This document shows, piece after piece, positions 43,941 to 56,534 of a stretch of 64,000 nucleotides of DNA. The first letter of the stretch is position 1. Each line of letters opens with the position of its first letter. The notes below the pieces were generated by a model. That model was not told where the DNA came from and did not search any database. It was given only the letters and a program-made list of their open reading frames with translations. Origin of the DNA: Smallanthus sonchifolius (taxonomy: Eukaryota > Streptophyta > Magnoliopsida > Asterales > Asteraceae). The DNA is taken from contig CM042020.1 of the NCBI GenBank assembly GCA_023525975.1, positions 110,655,207 to 110,719,206 on the forward strand, read 5' to 3'. The translations under genes and the position numbers were made by a program.

Positions 43941-44391
43941 GGGGTGAGTTCACTAGAAAACTCATTTTCATAAGAAAACAAAAAAACTAATCATTAAATG
44001 TGTTGCATATGTGTAATACACCAAAAAACTTAACCCCCACCCAAAAACCTAAACCCCCACCCCACCCGCACCCAAAAACCTATACCCACCCCACCCACCC
44101 TCCAAAAACCTAAACCCCCACCCCCCTAAAAAAAACTAACCTAAAAACTAAACTAAACCCAAAAAACTAAACCCAAAAGCTAACCCTACTACACATATGT
44201 AGTAGGGCGCTGATATTCTTTTTATTTTTTTATTTTTTGAAAGAGGACGACGTGGGGAACAAGGTCTCCGAAGCGGTGTTTTAGTTTTTGATTTATATTT
44301 TGAGTTATGATTTTTTTATTATTTTTTTTACCTTTAATAATTAGTTTTTTGGTTTTCTAATGAACAATGAGTTTTCTTATGATATTTCCCC
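43941..44391. mobile_element. Micron-like MITE seated in TA repeats, copy 2
   Basis: The left end GGGGTGAGTTCACTAGAAAA and right end (reverse) GGGGAAATATCATAAGAAAA continue into a shared aaaacaaaaaaactaat. TA tracts flank it (43919-43940 and 44392-44410). The interior repeats cctaaacccccacc-like words, as in copy 1, but the TIRs differ from copy 1. Confidence 0.7.
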
Positions 44392-44717
44392 TATATATAT
44401 ATATATATATTAAAACGTAATCCACTACGCGAAAACTATGCTAATTATTAGCCAGTACAGTTATATGATATAACAACACAGTTTATGGTCATATAACCGT
44501 GTTGTTTTATGCAGTGGCAGAGATTAAAAAAATAAGTAGCGGGGACCAAAAGTCACGAGACCCAAATCTTTTTTTGCTATTGATATGTTTAGGGTTATAT
44601 GTTCGGGTTGGGTCAAACAAATCAACAATAAATAACTCTAAATATCTAATTATCTATGATGATGCGAGAGAAAAATAGTAAGTATCTCGAAAAAATATCT
44701 TCTCTGTGTTGTAATTC

Positions 44718-44849
44718 TCACGTTTCTGAGTTTCCACAAGACTGCTTATTTTTTGTAACTTCAGGATCCTTCTTCATCCATATGTCATACACATTCTGGA
44801 TTCTTGTTCGTGTTGCAGCTTCCATATGCTCTAGAAGCTCCAATGTAGC
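44718..44849 (-). pseudogene. Captured exon (downstream), protein not recognised
   Basis: After an acceptor-like GCTATTTAG| the frame encodes 43 codons, starting ATLELLEHMEAATRTRIQ and continuing through VYDIWMKKDPEV, to a TGA. It is helix-rich and charged, unlike random AT-rich translation. I do not recognise the family. It may be the last exon of the gene whose first exon lies at 45519. Confidence 0.35.
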
Positions 44850-45518
44850 CTAAATAGCAATGGCAAAACCAAAATATTTTATCGCTACATATAACTACAA
44901 CATTAAACATAAAAATCAATTAGAGCAGATAAATGCAATATTTGCAAAACTATTTCTCACCACTTTAGCAAACATGGTAGATTGAATGAGTTATGATACA
45001 TACATCACGACCTCAAATATCAACCGAACCCAAAGACCAACATCATAAGATACAAATTTACAGATAAAGAGGTTTTATGTTTTCTGATTACCCTCTCACA
45101 CTTGCATAAAGTTGGAAAAAAATGGTCATCTATAGATGATTCACTACATAACGGTCAGCGATGCACACATCACTTTAGGTTAAATCAATAATAAAAACCC
45201 ACTTGCATTAATAAGAGTTTTAATATCACTTGTAAACAACCCAAAAAAGCAGGATATGAATGAAAACCACTGAAGGTACCAAATAACAAACATAATAGTT
45301 ATTATTTCATAGGCTAAAATATCACTAAAAAGTCATAAAACTAAGTCACAATGCGTTTTATGTACAATAAGTGAAACAATTCATATCACACCAACATTAT
45401 GAGTTTGTTATTCAATAAGTTCAAAACTGAGCCCTAATTTCAAAAAGCAGTGATCCTTACAAAATTATCAATTGAATCAACAAGAATTTAGCAAATACAA
45501 TGTCGCCAATAAACATAC

Positions 45519-45807
45519 CCAATACTTGGTCTGATTGGACAACAAACCGTTCTCCCTGTGCGGCCCCTTCAATAACAAGCTCAACACGCTGGATGCCTCA
45601 TCCCAGTTTTGAGCGGCGGCGAGTGGCACTAAAGTTGCGAGCAGCGGCGAGAGGCACTGAAGCGGTGAAAGGATTTAAGATTTGGGTGTGTTTGGGGGAA
45701 GCCGGACCGGATCGACCAAAGGCATAGGGGGCCAAGAATTTTAGGGTGAATGATTTGAACTTTTCATTTTTTTCCCCTAAACTTACACTTTTATTTTTTA
45801 AATGCAC
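45519..45807 (-). pseudogene. Captured exon (upstream), protein not recognised
   Basis: The frame from 45807 is Ser/Arg/Ala-rich and low in acidic residues (FGRSGPASPKHTQ, AAARNFSATRRR), like an organelle transit peptide. A TGA follows at about 45598. The same frame then gives ELVIEGAAQGERFVVQSDQV up to a good donor, TTGG|GTATGT (45518). The target of the transit-like part and the function are unknown. Confidence 0.35.
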
Positions 45808-46056
45808 AAACTTTTTTTTTAATTTCGTACAGATAACTTATCGAATCAATCTGAATACAGCATTGAACTGAAATTGTTAGGGATAAAAAATTAGAGGGGG
45901 CCAAGAAATTTTTAGGGAAAAAACCAGGGAGGGCGGCTCAATACGTATAAAATTTTTTGGACGAAAACACGAAAATTACACTACTAGCGGAAAAAACGGG
46001 GGAGGGGGGAGCGGGTCTACCCCTGGCCCCTTCTATGCTTCGGCCCTGGTTTTATG

Positions 46057-46930
46057 CGTGCATACTATAGATGGAGATTGTTTTAATTTATTTAAAACTA
46101 ATTTACATAAATGACAGGTGTCATGTTTTTATTGATAGGTTTTGGAGATGGTTGGCGGTCGTGTCACATGTCAATTGCTCATTGATTTGTTTGAATTAAA
46201 AATAAAAAAATTCAATGGCTATATTAGCAGCACTCCTTTTCAAAGCGACTTGATTTTCCCTTAAAGAAATATATTTAATATGATAGGGTTTCTAAACACC
46301 TATTAATGATGTGGGCATTTTCACACTTTTTCTACATCTCATACTTATTTTAAGAATCCATTATAATGGTAGTTGAACTCAAGATTTTCCTGACTAAATC
46401 AACATTACTTTTAAGTATTGGACAAACCAAGACACATCTATGATTGCAAACCATATTGTGCCTAGAATAGCCATGGGTGAAGGCTTAAGGTTGAGTACAG
46501 GGCAATTTACATGGTATCGTTGTATGTGAGTGAAGACCGGTGAATTGTGTTTCAAAATGAACCATGAAGGATCTGAAGGCGTGAACAATTAGGGTTGGAG
46601 AGGGGGGGGGGGGCATCAAACTAGCTCGATTGAAGGGTTATGTAGGTATGTTCTTGAACATGAGACGTGTCTAAGACTCTAAGTACATTGAAAACAGCAT
46701 TCTATTAAACTTCTCATGTGTCCTCGTGAAAGTATCGAGGGTTAATGTATAACGAAACTGATTAGTTTAGATTTAGCCAGGTGTCTTGGTCAAAACAAAA
46801 CCGAAAATGCATTTATGTAAAAATCAACAAGCAAACTGATATAACTTGGTTGGTTGCGGACGGTCTCAGTTCAACCGTCTTGACCGGATTTTCACAACCC
46901 TAGTGACACCTGCCTAAAATATAAAAATGA

Positions 46931-46983
<53 letters not shown>

Positions 46984-47009
46984 AGAATAAGTTTTAAATA
47001 CAAAGGGCT
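46057..47009. other. Intergenic DNA, no gene seen
   Basis: It contains a G11 homopolymer-like run near 46603 and a TA microsatellite at 46932-46985. The bases gggct (47005-47009) are the expected left target duplication of element E. Confidence 0.5.
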
Positions 47010-49604
47010 TGTCACACCCCAACCGACGGCGGAAACGTCGGGGCGGGACTTGTAGACTGTTCATGAGCACAAGGTTGACTAAATTGAAATATATTAATCA
47101 TTCAAATTCATTTCAAGTATTCAAGATAAAACCAAATCAAACCAAGTACATAAAATGAAATACATGATCCTTTATTTAAAATTATCTAGGTCCAAAACTT
47201 AAGTGTAGCAAGTCTTGATCAAAATCACACATTAGTACCTGAAACATGAATAAAATAAGGTCAACTAAAAAGTTGGTGAGCATACACAGGTTTGAATATA
47301 GATAGCATATAGATTATAAATAAACAAATCCTTACATAACATGATAAAATAAGACATTTATGGAGAGCAGCTATTGTGTAACAAAGTACAATCAAACCTT
47401 TGTAACTAGCATGCAAAATTGTGTTGTCGGTAACAATCACCCCAATCTGGGTGAGTTTGTCATACTTAATAGATCTATCATTGTTTACTGTCGGCTTGAA
47501 TAGTTAATGATTACACATAAATTGCACACAAAAGTTAGCACAACTAGCACTCAGACATAAAGCTCAAATTGCACACATGAATGTAAAGAGGATTTGTATT
47601 TGTATAGTTTGTGTAAATGTAAGCAATAGTATTGTATAGTGTTCATGTTCCACCCCAAAAAGTGTAAAAGAGTAAAAGGGAATATGTAATACTCACTTGA
47701 TTCAAAAGACGTAGCTAACACGAGAGACTAGATAGTAATATGAGCCTTGTAATGCACAACGTTAACCTAGATTGGAATGTATATTAAATTAATAGTGTGC
47801 ACAATAGTCTATGTCTAAGTCTAGGGTTGAATTGGACGTGTGTATAAAGTTAGTGGTTTGTTCTTGAAAGGTATTGCATAAAATGAAAGGTTTAAAATGG
47901 ATATTTTTAGAACATTTTGATCAAAGTTTGAGTTTGAATAACTAAATAAATAAATTACAAAATTATTATTTATTTACTTAGTTATAAAAATAATGTAGGT
48001 ATTAGGGGTAATTAAGTATAACTTAAATAAATAATTCTTCAATATAAGTTAAATAAATAAGTTTTATCTTATTTATTTATTTATAAAATATGTAACCTAG
48101 TCTTTTAGTCATAAAAATGTATCGGGTATTTTATATTAATTATAATTTAATAATTAACTTTTGTTAATCATTTTTTTTATAAATATGTGTAAATATACTT
48201 TTGTAGATTTTCATGTATAATTTCTATTTATTTTAGAAATAGGCATTTGATCTTTTTAAATAAAGTTAATATAAATCTTTATAAAATCAGTTATTTTTAT
48301 TTAAAAATTCATTTGAAATGCTTATTGTTTTTGTTAAAATATAAAATTTAGTATTCTGCCAAGATATTCTCACACATACGACCGTGCCTGGGACAAGGCA
48401 CGATCGTGCTAAGACCACGGGCGCGACCGTTCTAGTCAGGGCGCGACTGTGTTGATCAAACAGAAGGCATAAAAAGGTTGTTCACTAGGCACGACCGTGT
48501 CTAGGCCAGGCACGACCGTGTCTAGGGTTCTGAGGCACGACCAAGTCTAGCCAAGGGGCATGACCGGGTTTGAGTGCGTGAGGCACGACCGCGTTGGGAT
48601 TAGCACGACCGTGTCTCATGAAGCACGACCGCGCTAAATGGTTAGCGCGACCGTGTCTGTTCCACAACAGGAACGAATTGACTATTTCTTATGATAACAG
48701 TGTTAGAAATCATAGAGCTTTCACCCATTAGGTTATTACGAGTCTTTTTGTATAGTTTAATTGTATTTAAAACATCTCCAAAGTAGTATTCGATTAACCC
48801 ATTTTAGAATGAACCCTAGATTTGGGTTCGTGTTAAATTGGTTATTGTAAGCCCAAATTAAGTTGGGGCTTTTGATCTATGGACTAAAACGAAAGTGTAG
48901 GAGGTTTCAATTACCTGAAAAGACGATGAATCGATAGCGTACGGTAGAGGTGAGTTTCGGCGACAACGGGTTTGATCTTCGGCGTCTTCTGCTGCAATTC
49001 CGACTGCTTTGATGTTTTCGGGAGCTTCAGAGAGGATCGATAATGTGTTTGCTTGGGAGGATTGCAATAAAAATGGAGGAATTGTTGGTCTCATGAAAGG
49101 GTTTGACGTTTTTGAGACGAATCGATTTAATTGGATTTACTTGTTGTAATTTCGGTGGTTGAAAACTTAATTGTGCTTGTTAATAGTATTAACGTGTGTA
49201 ATGGTTACGAATTCGAACGTCCCTGTGATTAAAGGCTGCATTTACGTTTCAACTGACGAGAGGCGCGACCGTGCCAAGGCACCGGGCGCGACCTTTCCAA
49301 AGCAAGGCGCGCGACCGTGCCAAGGCACTTGGCGCGACCGTGCCAGAACGAGGCGCGATCGTGCCTATTAGGGTTTCTTGTTAATTTATAAAGCCAGTCC
49401 TTGTAAATTTCAGTTTTGATAGATTTATATAAGTATAAACTTATTTAGAATTTCAATAGGATATACCCGTGTAAAATTTGCGGATTGCATTGGAACATAG
49501 TATTTAATTGTTGGTACGAATAGAACAAGTCAGTGTACTAGAATTGGGTTTGAAATGTATCACATTGAACTGAAATACAGATAATGAAAATCAGAAATGT
49601 TACA
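47010..49604 (-). repeat. Element E 3' LTR (left in the window)
   Basis: On the minus strand it starts TGTAACATTTCTGATTTT and ends GTTGGGGTGTGACA. It is 2595 bp. A polypurine-type tract, GGGGATAC, is adjacent at 49605-49612. It contains the clustered CACGACCGTG repeats at 48378-48660 and 49259-49365. Confidence 0.85.
48378..48660. repeat. Clustered GCACGACCGTG-type repeats in the LTR of E
   Basis: About twelve variants of (g)(g/c)(c/g)acgaccgtg(t/c)c lie in 280 bp, several of them palindromic (GCACGATCGTGC). A second cluster of five or six is at 49259-49365, and the array reappears at the window's right edge (63967-64000) in the other LTR. The units are spaced irregularly. Confidence 0.8.
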
Positions 49605-49638
49605 GTATCCCCATATTGAGGGAATTTCGTCCCAAAAT

Positions 49639-49925
49639 TTAGCTAGTGGAGGCGACGGCATCAGTGAAGAGATGGGGGTACTTGAGCTTCATTTGGTACT
49701 CTCGTTCCCAAGTAAACTCAGGACCACGTTTAGATTCCCAACGAACTTTGACAATAGGAATACGGCTTCGTTTGAGCTGTTTGACTTCGCGATCCATGAT
49801 TTCCACTGGTCTCTCAACGAAGTGCATCGTTTCGTCAATGTGCACGTCGTCAAGAGGTATTTGGAGATTCTCATCAGCAAGACATTTCTTCAGATTAGAC
49901 ACGTGAAAAGTAGGATGCACATTGC
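49639..49925 (-). pseudogene. Element E pol tail (GPY/F end and chromodomain-like tail)
   Basis: It starts in VHPTFHVSNLKKCLADEN, the C-terminal part of the integrase region, and ends KLKYPHLFTDAVASTS. The conserved VRWESKRGPEFTWERE of the chromodomain-like tail is intact. Everything upstream to reverse transcriptase is deleted; the junction lies at about 49926-49938. It matches 52017-52300 of element D closely. Confidence 0.85.
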
Positions 49926-50260
49926 CATGCACATTGCCAAATTTAGATAAATTGACATGTATTCTTTAAGTATATAAAGTCTATATATTTTTAGGTGTTA
50001 AAATATATAACTTAAATTTTATAAAAATTTGCATAACGTATTTATAAAACTTGTCTCAAAATTTATACATTAGGTAAAAATGAATTTCTCAAAATAAGTA
50101 ATATAATTTGAATTGCGTATTTAACAAATAAATTTATAAAATAGAGACTTTTTTATGCAAAAATTGTGAAACTTATTTTATTCTGTTCTAATAAATATAG
50201 GGTTTATAAATATAATTTTTATAAAATTTTCGGGCTTTAAAAACAGGTTTTAAAATTAAA

Positions 50261-50487
50261 ACAGGCCACCCGGTTCGAACCCGGGTGGTTCCTGTGTGTG
50301 CGCAACATTTTACCGCTGAACCAGCGGCTAATCCTTGTTAGATACCCGGTTTGATTTGTATAGAACCTGTTCGGAACAGGGGGCCGGGTTTGGCCTTGTG
50401 ACACGCGCAAAAAGGCCGGTCTGTATGGGTTTCGAACCCACGCCATCTAGCCCGGCGGTGCAATGGCTTACCGGCTGGGCTAGATGG
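50261..50487 (-). repeat. Two tRNA-like modules in the LTR of D, copy 1
   Basis: Module 1 (50261-50333, minus strand) has an A-box-like TGGTTCAGCGGTAAAATG and the B box GGGTTCGAACC within an 8-bp stem. Module 2 (50415-50487) has CCATCTAGCCCAGCCGG pairing with CCGCCGGGCTAGATGG, then the B-box-like GTGGGTTCGAAACCC. Neither folds into a full tRNA, as the acceptor ends do not pair. Confidence 0.75.
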
Positions 50488-51388
50488 TTTCGCTGTTATA
50501 TAACGGATTCTAATTTAATAAAACATGAGATTAAGCAAAACCCCAAATCAGTTTAGTGCCAAGAACAAGAACCCTAGAATTTTAAATCGGTCTCGATGGG
50601 TTCTGTTAACACGAATTGGTAAGGGTCTATTGTTCGGGACTCGATTACAAACCTAACGATATAAAACTTACTCGTTTGGATCGGGCAACAAGTGTAGACG
50701 GCTATGAATTACGACCTGTTGTTCTTGAGACTCGATGGACGTCCAGGGGTGAAATGGGGTGTGATTAAGGTTACAGAGAGTTTGTGTGGAGGTATACGCG
50801 AGTCGGTGAGGGATTTAATTTGATTAATTTCATCCGTATAAGCCAATTCGAATTTCAAATTGACCGGAAAGTCGCAGTGGCTGTTTACGCGTAAATCCAT
50901 TGAATTGGGGATGAATTTGGTCCTGTTAACGGCCTAGGTACGTGCGTGGTTATCTTATGAGTGATTTGAGGGATTGAGACGCGTTAATTCCGTCGATTGA
51001 ATGCTAATTGATACGGGTTTGACTATCCTAAGTCAAACTCGTTCGAATTTGAATTGGCCGCGTGAATTAGTCGAATTGTTCTGATGAATGGGCCTGGTTT
51101 GATCTATTATTGCTTGTGTAACCATGATGAGCCCAGTTAATCGCGAATTCGGCCGATGGCAGCCTTGGATTGTCTAGGATTGGGCTTCTTTGACTTTTTG
51201 AAAGTCAACTGGATCATGTGGGGGTCAAACTTGTTCAAAGGTCCAACTTGAAGGTTCAAATGGTTAAGGTTTCATTCAAATGTAAAACCATTCGTAAATT
51301 GAGTGTATGTGTGTATTTGTATGAAGCATCAATGTATATATACATGTATATGTCTAATTATTTATGTATATATATTTATATATATATA

Positions 51389-51821
51389 CTAGTTTAAAAC
51401 CTGTGTATTACACAGGGTGAAAAAATTTCAATATATAAAATTCTTAAATCTTTATATATGTATCTTATAGGTGGAAAAATGTATCATATATACTAACAAT
51501 AGAAAACAAACCAAAAATTATGTAAAAATTAATATATAATTGAGCTTAATAAATACATAAAATACTATTCAATGTGATTTGACTTTCCGTTACTATTTGA
51601 TTGAAAACATAAGCTAGGTAATTACATTTTCAAAGTTTCATATAATATGAGATAATTTAAAATAAATGTGTTTTATTAGTATAATTAATAATTTGTTTAA
51701 AAATATATATTGAAATATGGAAGTGTATTTATTATGAGAGAGAGGCGGGAAAAATTTTATCAGGATGAATATGGAGGTGACACGTGGCATTGAGAAACCT
51801 TTATTTATTATATAGTATAGA
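51389..51821 (-). mobile_element. Small non-autonomous Helitron with empty site
   Basis: On the minus strand it begins TCTATACTATATAATAAA (51821) and ends with a hairpin (CCTGTGTAATACACAGG), then tttaaaCTAG (51389), inserted between A and T. The other LTR of D (about 59868-59885) has the uninterrupted TA tract. It is 433 bp and non-coding. It shares ccacgtgt and tttttcccgcc words with the Helitron at 39520-41737. Confidence 0.9.
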
Positions 51822-52016
51822 TATGTATATATATGTAGGGATTATAGAAAAAAAATGTGGATTCATATTGATAACTAGGGTTTAGTTGCTTGCTCGGGTG
51901 AATTTGAAACGTTGCGCTAGAATTAGATCTGAAACGTGTTACACTAGGTAAAAGAAATAACAAAAATATCAGAAATGTTACAGTATCCCCATGTTGAGGG
52001 AATTTCGTCCCGAAAT

Positions 52017-55000
52017 TTAGCTAGTTGAGGCGACTGAATCAGCAAAGAGGCGAGGGTGCTTGAGCTTCATTTGGTCCTCACGTTCCCAAGTAAATTCAGG
52101 TCCATGTTTAGATTCCCAACGAACTTTGACAATAGGGATACGGCTTCGCTTGAGTTGCTTGATCTCACGATCCATGATCTCCACCGATCTCTCAACGAAG
52201 TGCATTGTTTCGTCAATGCGCACATCGTCAAGAGGTATATGGAGGTTCTCATCAGCAAGACATTTCTTTAGATTGGACACATGAAATGTAGGATGCACAT
52301 TGCCAAGTGATAGAGGTAACTCGAGTTTGTAAGCCACTTTCCCAATCCTTTCAAGGATCTTGAATGGACCCACATAGCGAGGTGCTAACTTGCCTTTCCT
52401 TCCAAAATGGATTACGCCCTTCCATGGAGATACCTTTAGAAGAACAATGTCACCGACTTGGAATTCCAAGGGTTTTCGACGTTTGTCGGCATAACTCTTT
52501 TGCCGACTCCTCGTTACTCGAATGTTGTCACGGATTTGAGGAATCTTATCGGATGTTTCATGAATTAACTCGGGACCGGTGATTTGTGCTTCACCAATCT
52601 CGTTCCAGCAGATAGGAGAACGACACTTACGACCATAGAGAGCTTCAAATGGAGCCATATCGATACTTGAGTGGTAGCTATTGTTGTAAGAGAAATCAAT
52701 TAGGGATAGATGTGAATCCCAATTGCCACCAAAATCAATTACACAAGTCCTAAGCATATCCTCCAGAGTCTGGATTGTTCGTTCAGTTTGACCATCAGTT
52801 TGGGGATGGTAAGCCGTGCTCAAAACCAGTCGTGTGCCAAGAGCAGTTTGGAGGGATTGCCAGAAACGGGAGGTGAAACGAGCATCTCTATCGGAAATTA
52901 TGTTTAAAGGAACACCGTGACGACTCACAATTTCATCAATGTATATTCGGGTCAATTTCTCAACCCGATAGTCTTCACGTATAGGCAAGAAATGAGCAGA
53001 TTTAGTGAGGCGGTCAATGATCACCCAAATGCTATCATAACCACTTGAGGTGCGAGGGAGTTTGGTAATGAAGTCCATCGCTAAATTCTCCCATTTCCAT
53101 ATGAGAATTTCCGGTTGTTCAAGCAAACCGGAAGGACGTTCGTTCTCGGCTTTTACTTCGGAGCAAGTTAGGCATTTGGCAACACAGAGAGCAATGTCTT
53201 TCTTCATACCAGGCCACCAGTATTGTGGGCGAAGGTCTTAGTACATTTTATCTGCACCAGGATGAATAGAATAACGAGTCTTGTGAGCCTCGTTCATGAG
53301 AAATGCACGGAGATCATCGCGACCAGGGACCCAAATACGGTTCAAATAGTAAAGCAAGCCATTGGGTTTAGATTCAAGTTGGAGTTCAACACCACACGAC
53401 ATTTCCTCGTACATGTTACCCTCGGTGACTGAGACGTGTTGAGCTTCTAGGATACGATTCTGAATGTCGGTTTGAATTCGGACACATTGAAGCATTACAT
53501 GGTCCTTACGACTCAAAGCATCGGCTACAACATTCGCTTTGCCGGGATGGTAGCGAATCTCGCAGTCATAGTCGTTAAGGATTTCAACCCAACGTCGTTG
53601 CCTCATATTGAGTTCTTTTTGGTTGAAGATATGCTGGAGGCTTTTGTGGTCGGTGAACACCACACATTTTGTGCCACAGAGGTAATGTCTCCAAATCTTC
53701 AATGCGAATACGACCGCACACAACTCGAGATCGTGCGTCGTATAATTCTTCTCATGAATCTTAAGTTTCCTTGATGCATAAGCGATCACCTTGCCTCGTT
53801 GTATGAGAACACAACCAAGACCTTGGTTGGAGGCATCACAGTAGACAACTAGATCATCATTCCCATAAGGGAGAGTCAGTATAGGAGCATTGCACAACTT
53901 TTGCTTGAGGGTTTGGAAAGCTTCTTCTTGCTTTGGTCCCCATTCATAAGGTTTACCCTTGTGTGTCGAAGCAGTGAGGGGGACAGCAATCTTAGAGAAA
54001 TTTGAGATGGAACGACGATAATATCCCGCAAGACCAAGGAATGAACGAACTTCGGTGGGGGTCTTAGGGGTATTCCAATTCTTAACAGCTTCGATCTTAG
54101 TAGGGTCAACATGGATACCCTTTTCATTGACGATATGACCTAGGAATTGAACCTCTTTTAGCCAAAATTCACATTTGGAGAACTTGGCATATAGTTGCTC
54201 TTTCCTCAATAGATCCAAAACCAACCTAAAGTGTTGCTCATGATCGGCTTTAGTCTTGGAGTAGATTAAGATATCGTCAATGAAGACGATCACAAATTTG
54301 TCAAGATACGGTTTGCACACACGATTCATGAGGTCCATGAAAACCGCGGGTGCATTGGTTAACCCAAAAGGCATAACCATGAACTCGTAGTGACCATATC
54401 TTGTTCGGAAGGCAGTCTTTGGAATATCTTCCTCTTACACACGGAGTTGATGATAACCAGATCGAAGATCAATCTTTGAGAAGCAAGTAGAGCCTTGAAG
54501 TTGATCAAAGAGATCATCAATCCTAGGCAATGGATAACGGCTCTTGATGGTAAGCTTTTTGAGTTCTCGGTAGTCAATACACATGCGGAATGATCCATCC
54601 TTCTTCTTGACGAATAAGCCAGGTGCACCCCGCGGTGAATGACTTGGACGGATGAAGCCCTTGTCGGAGAGCTCTTGGAGTTGGCTTGCAAGTTCTTGCA
54701 TTTCAGAAGGTGCAAGACGATATGGAGCTCTAGCCACGGGGTTAGCTCCGGGCACAAGATCAATGCGAAATTCTACTTGTCGGACGGGTGGAAGGCCGGA
54801 TAAGTCTTCGGGGAATACTTTGGGAAAATCCCGGATGACGGGGATGTCTTGAATACTCTTCTCTTTGACATCCTTTTGAACAACATGAGCTAAGAAGGCC
54901 ACGTACTTCTTTTGTAAGTACTTTTGAGTAGTAGCGCATGACATCAGCTTGATTCCTTTGCAAGGATTTTCACCAAAGACTCTTAACGTTTCTCCCGACG

Positions 55001-56534
55001 GTAAAGGTATTCGGATGCACTTCTCAAAACAGATGACTTCGTCATGGTGATTCGACAGCCAATCCATGCCTATGATGATGTCAAAACTTCCCAGTGGCAT
55101 TGGTACGAGGTTGATTGGAAATGCATGATCATTGAGTTCTAGAGAGCAGTCATGAATAATGGAGTCAATTGTAAGCGACTCACCATTTGCTACTTCTACG
55201 GTGAAGGTTTTCTCTAATTTGGATCGTGTTTTAGCTAGTAAGGGTTCAAAGTTATGTGACACAAAACTCTTATTTGCACCGGTATCAAATAAAATGGAGG
55301 CATATTGACTATTAACAAGGAATGTACCGTTGACCACATCATTGTTGGCTTGGGCTTCATTGGCGTTGATGTTGAAAGCACGCCCACGAGCTCCGCCTTG
55401 TCTAGCATTGATAAACTTCGGGCACTGGTCACGGAAGTGGTTTGGGTTGCCACATTCATAACAAGCACGCCCATTTGCTATGGCGGAAACACCTTGATTA
55501 GTCACTTGTTGATTGGTTCGGGTTGGTGGGTTGGCTTGGCCTGCCAGTGCTTTGGCTCTACAAACATTGACCGTATGGCCATACTTCCCACAGTGAGTGT
55601 AGAGGCGACAGGGAATGGTTTGGGGATGGTGATAATTGCATGTGGCACAGAGCGGGTAGGTCCCCACATATGGCTTCTTGACTGGTGCTTGAGCCATGGG
55701 AGCAACTTGGTTAACAGGCATGGCAGGAGTGACCACAGCAAAATTTCTAGCCTTTCTTTTTCTGTTATTGTGGTAGGGTTCAGTTTTGGCTTATTTGATG
55801 TGTACAGGAGGGGTTGTGGTGTCGGGAGCCTTCTTAGTGCCTTTTCTAGTCAAGGTACCTGCCTTCACATGGTTGTCGGTCAAAGTGGCAGATAATCGGA
55901 TAACATCTTCGAGTGTGGCGGGATTTCTCCCTAAGACAGTATCCTGAATCTGCCTAGGTAGTCCATCGATGTACTTTTCAATGCAACGGGATAAGGGCGT
56001 GACCATGTGGGGTACAAGTAGACTCAGTTCATTAAACCGGGTTGTATAAGCCAAACTTTCACCACTGTCTTGGGTAAGATCCCAAAACTCAGCTTCCAGT
56101 TTCCTCACTTCATTCCGAGGACAGAACTCTTCGGTCATTAGTCTCTTAACCTCATCCCATGGTAAGGCCATGATTGCCTCTACACCTCTGGTTCTCTTTT
56201 CCCCATTCCACCACGTGAGTGCCCGTTTTTGGAAGACACTAGTGGCATGACGGACACGAAGGTCATCGGGGCAGTCACTATTGAGGAAGGTGCCCTCAAT
56301 ACTTTCAAACCATTGAAGGAGTCCCGTAGCTCCTTCGGTACCATAGAACTTGAGAGGGTTACATGAATTGAAGTGCTTGAAGGTACATTGCGGTGGGTTG
56401 GCACCACCACCACCATTAGTTCCATGGTTACCGTTTGTGGCACCATTGACTTGAGTGAGTTGAGTTACAAGTTGTGCAAAGATAGCAGCAATATCAATGT
56501 TGTTGTTGGCCACGGTAGCACGACGGGGAGGCAT
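52017..56534 (-). pseudogene. Gag-Pol of element D, three in-frame stops
   Basis: The start is MPPRRATVANNNIDIA at 56534. Order: Gag core (CTFKHFNSCNPLKFYG to about 55880), zinc knuckles (HCGKYGHTVNVC and CYECGNPNHFRDQC), protease LFDTGANKSF, reverse transcriptase FIDDILIYS (near 54270), RNase H YCDASNQGLG, an integrase HHCC region (HPGADKMY, CLTCSEVKAE) with a D-D-E core (MDFITKLP, SDRDARF, TERTIQ), GPY/F (APRYVGPFKI), and a chromodomain-like tail (EFTWERE). The single frame is interrupted only by TAA at 55791-55793, 54435-54437 and 53238-53240. I see no frameshift in over 4.5 kb. It is inactive, but recently so. Confidence 0.95.

Larger units (their letters stand above)
44512..46048 (-). 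mobile_element. hAT-like element carrying captured exons
   Basis: It starts CAGTGGCAGAG and ends, in reverse, CAGGGCCGAAG (8 of 11 matching). It is flanked by a perfect 8-bp duplication, gttttatg (44504-44511 and 46049-46056), which is the hAT size. There is no transposase. Two exon-like open stretches with correct splice-type borders lie on the minus strand (45519-45807 and 44718-44849). A G-rich phrase, gggggccaagaattttaggg, occurs twice (45728 and 45896), so part of the interior is duplicated. Confidence 0.7.
49939..51982 (-). repeat. Element D 3' LTR, truncated, with Helitron
   Basis: It corresponds to 58426-60039 of the intact LTR. The first ~1.2 kb (57219-58425) is missing at the deletion junction. 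It is nearly identical to the other copy apart from the Helitron insertion and a few bases. Confidence 0.9.

Noticed and set aside
50261..50487. True tRNA genes
   Set aside because: B-box arms are strong, but the acceptor stems do not pair and no anticodon arm is evident. They lie in an LTR in both copies.
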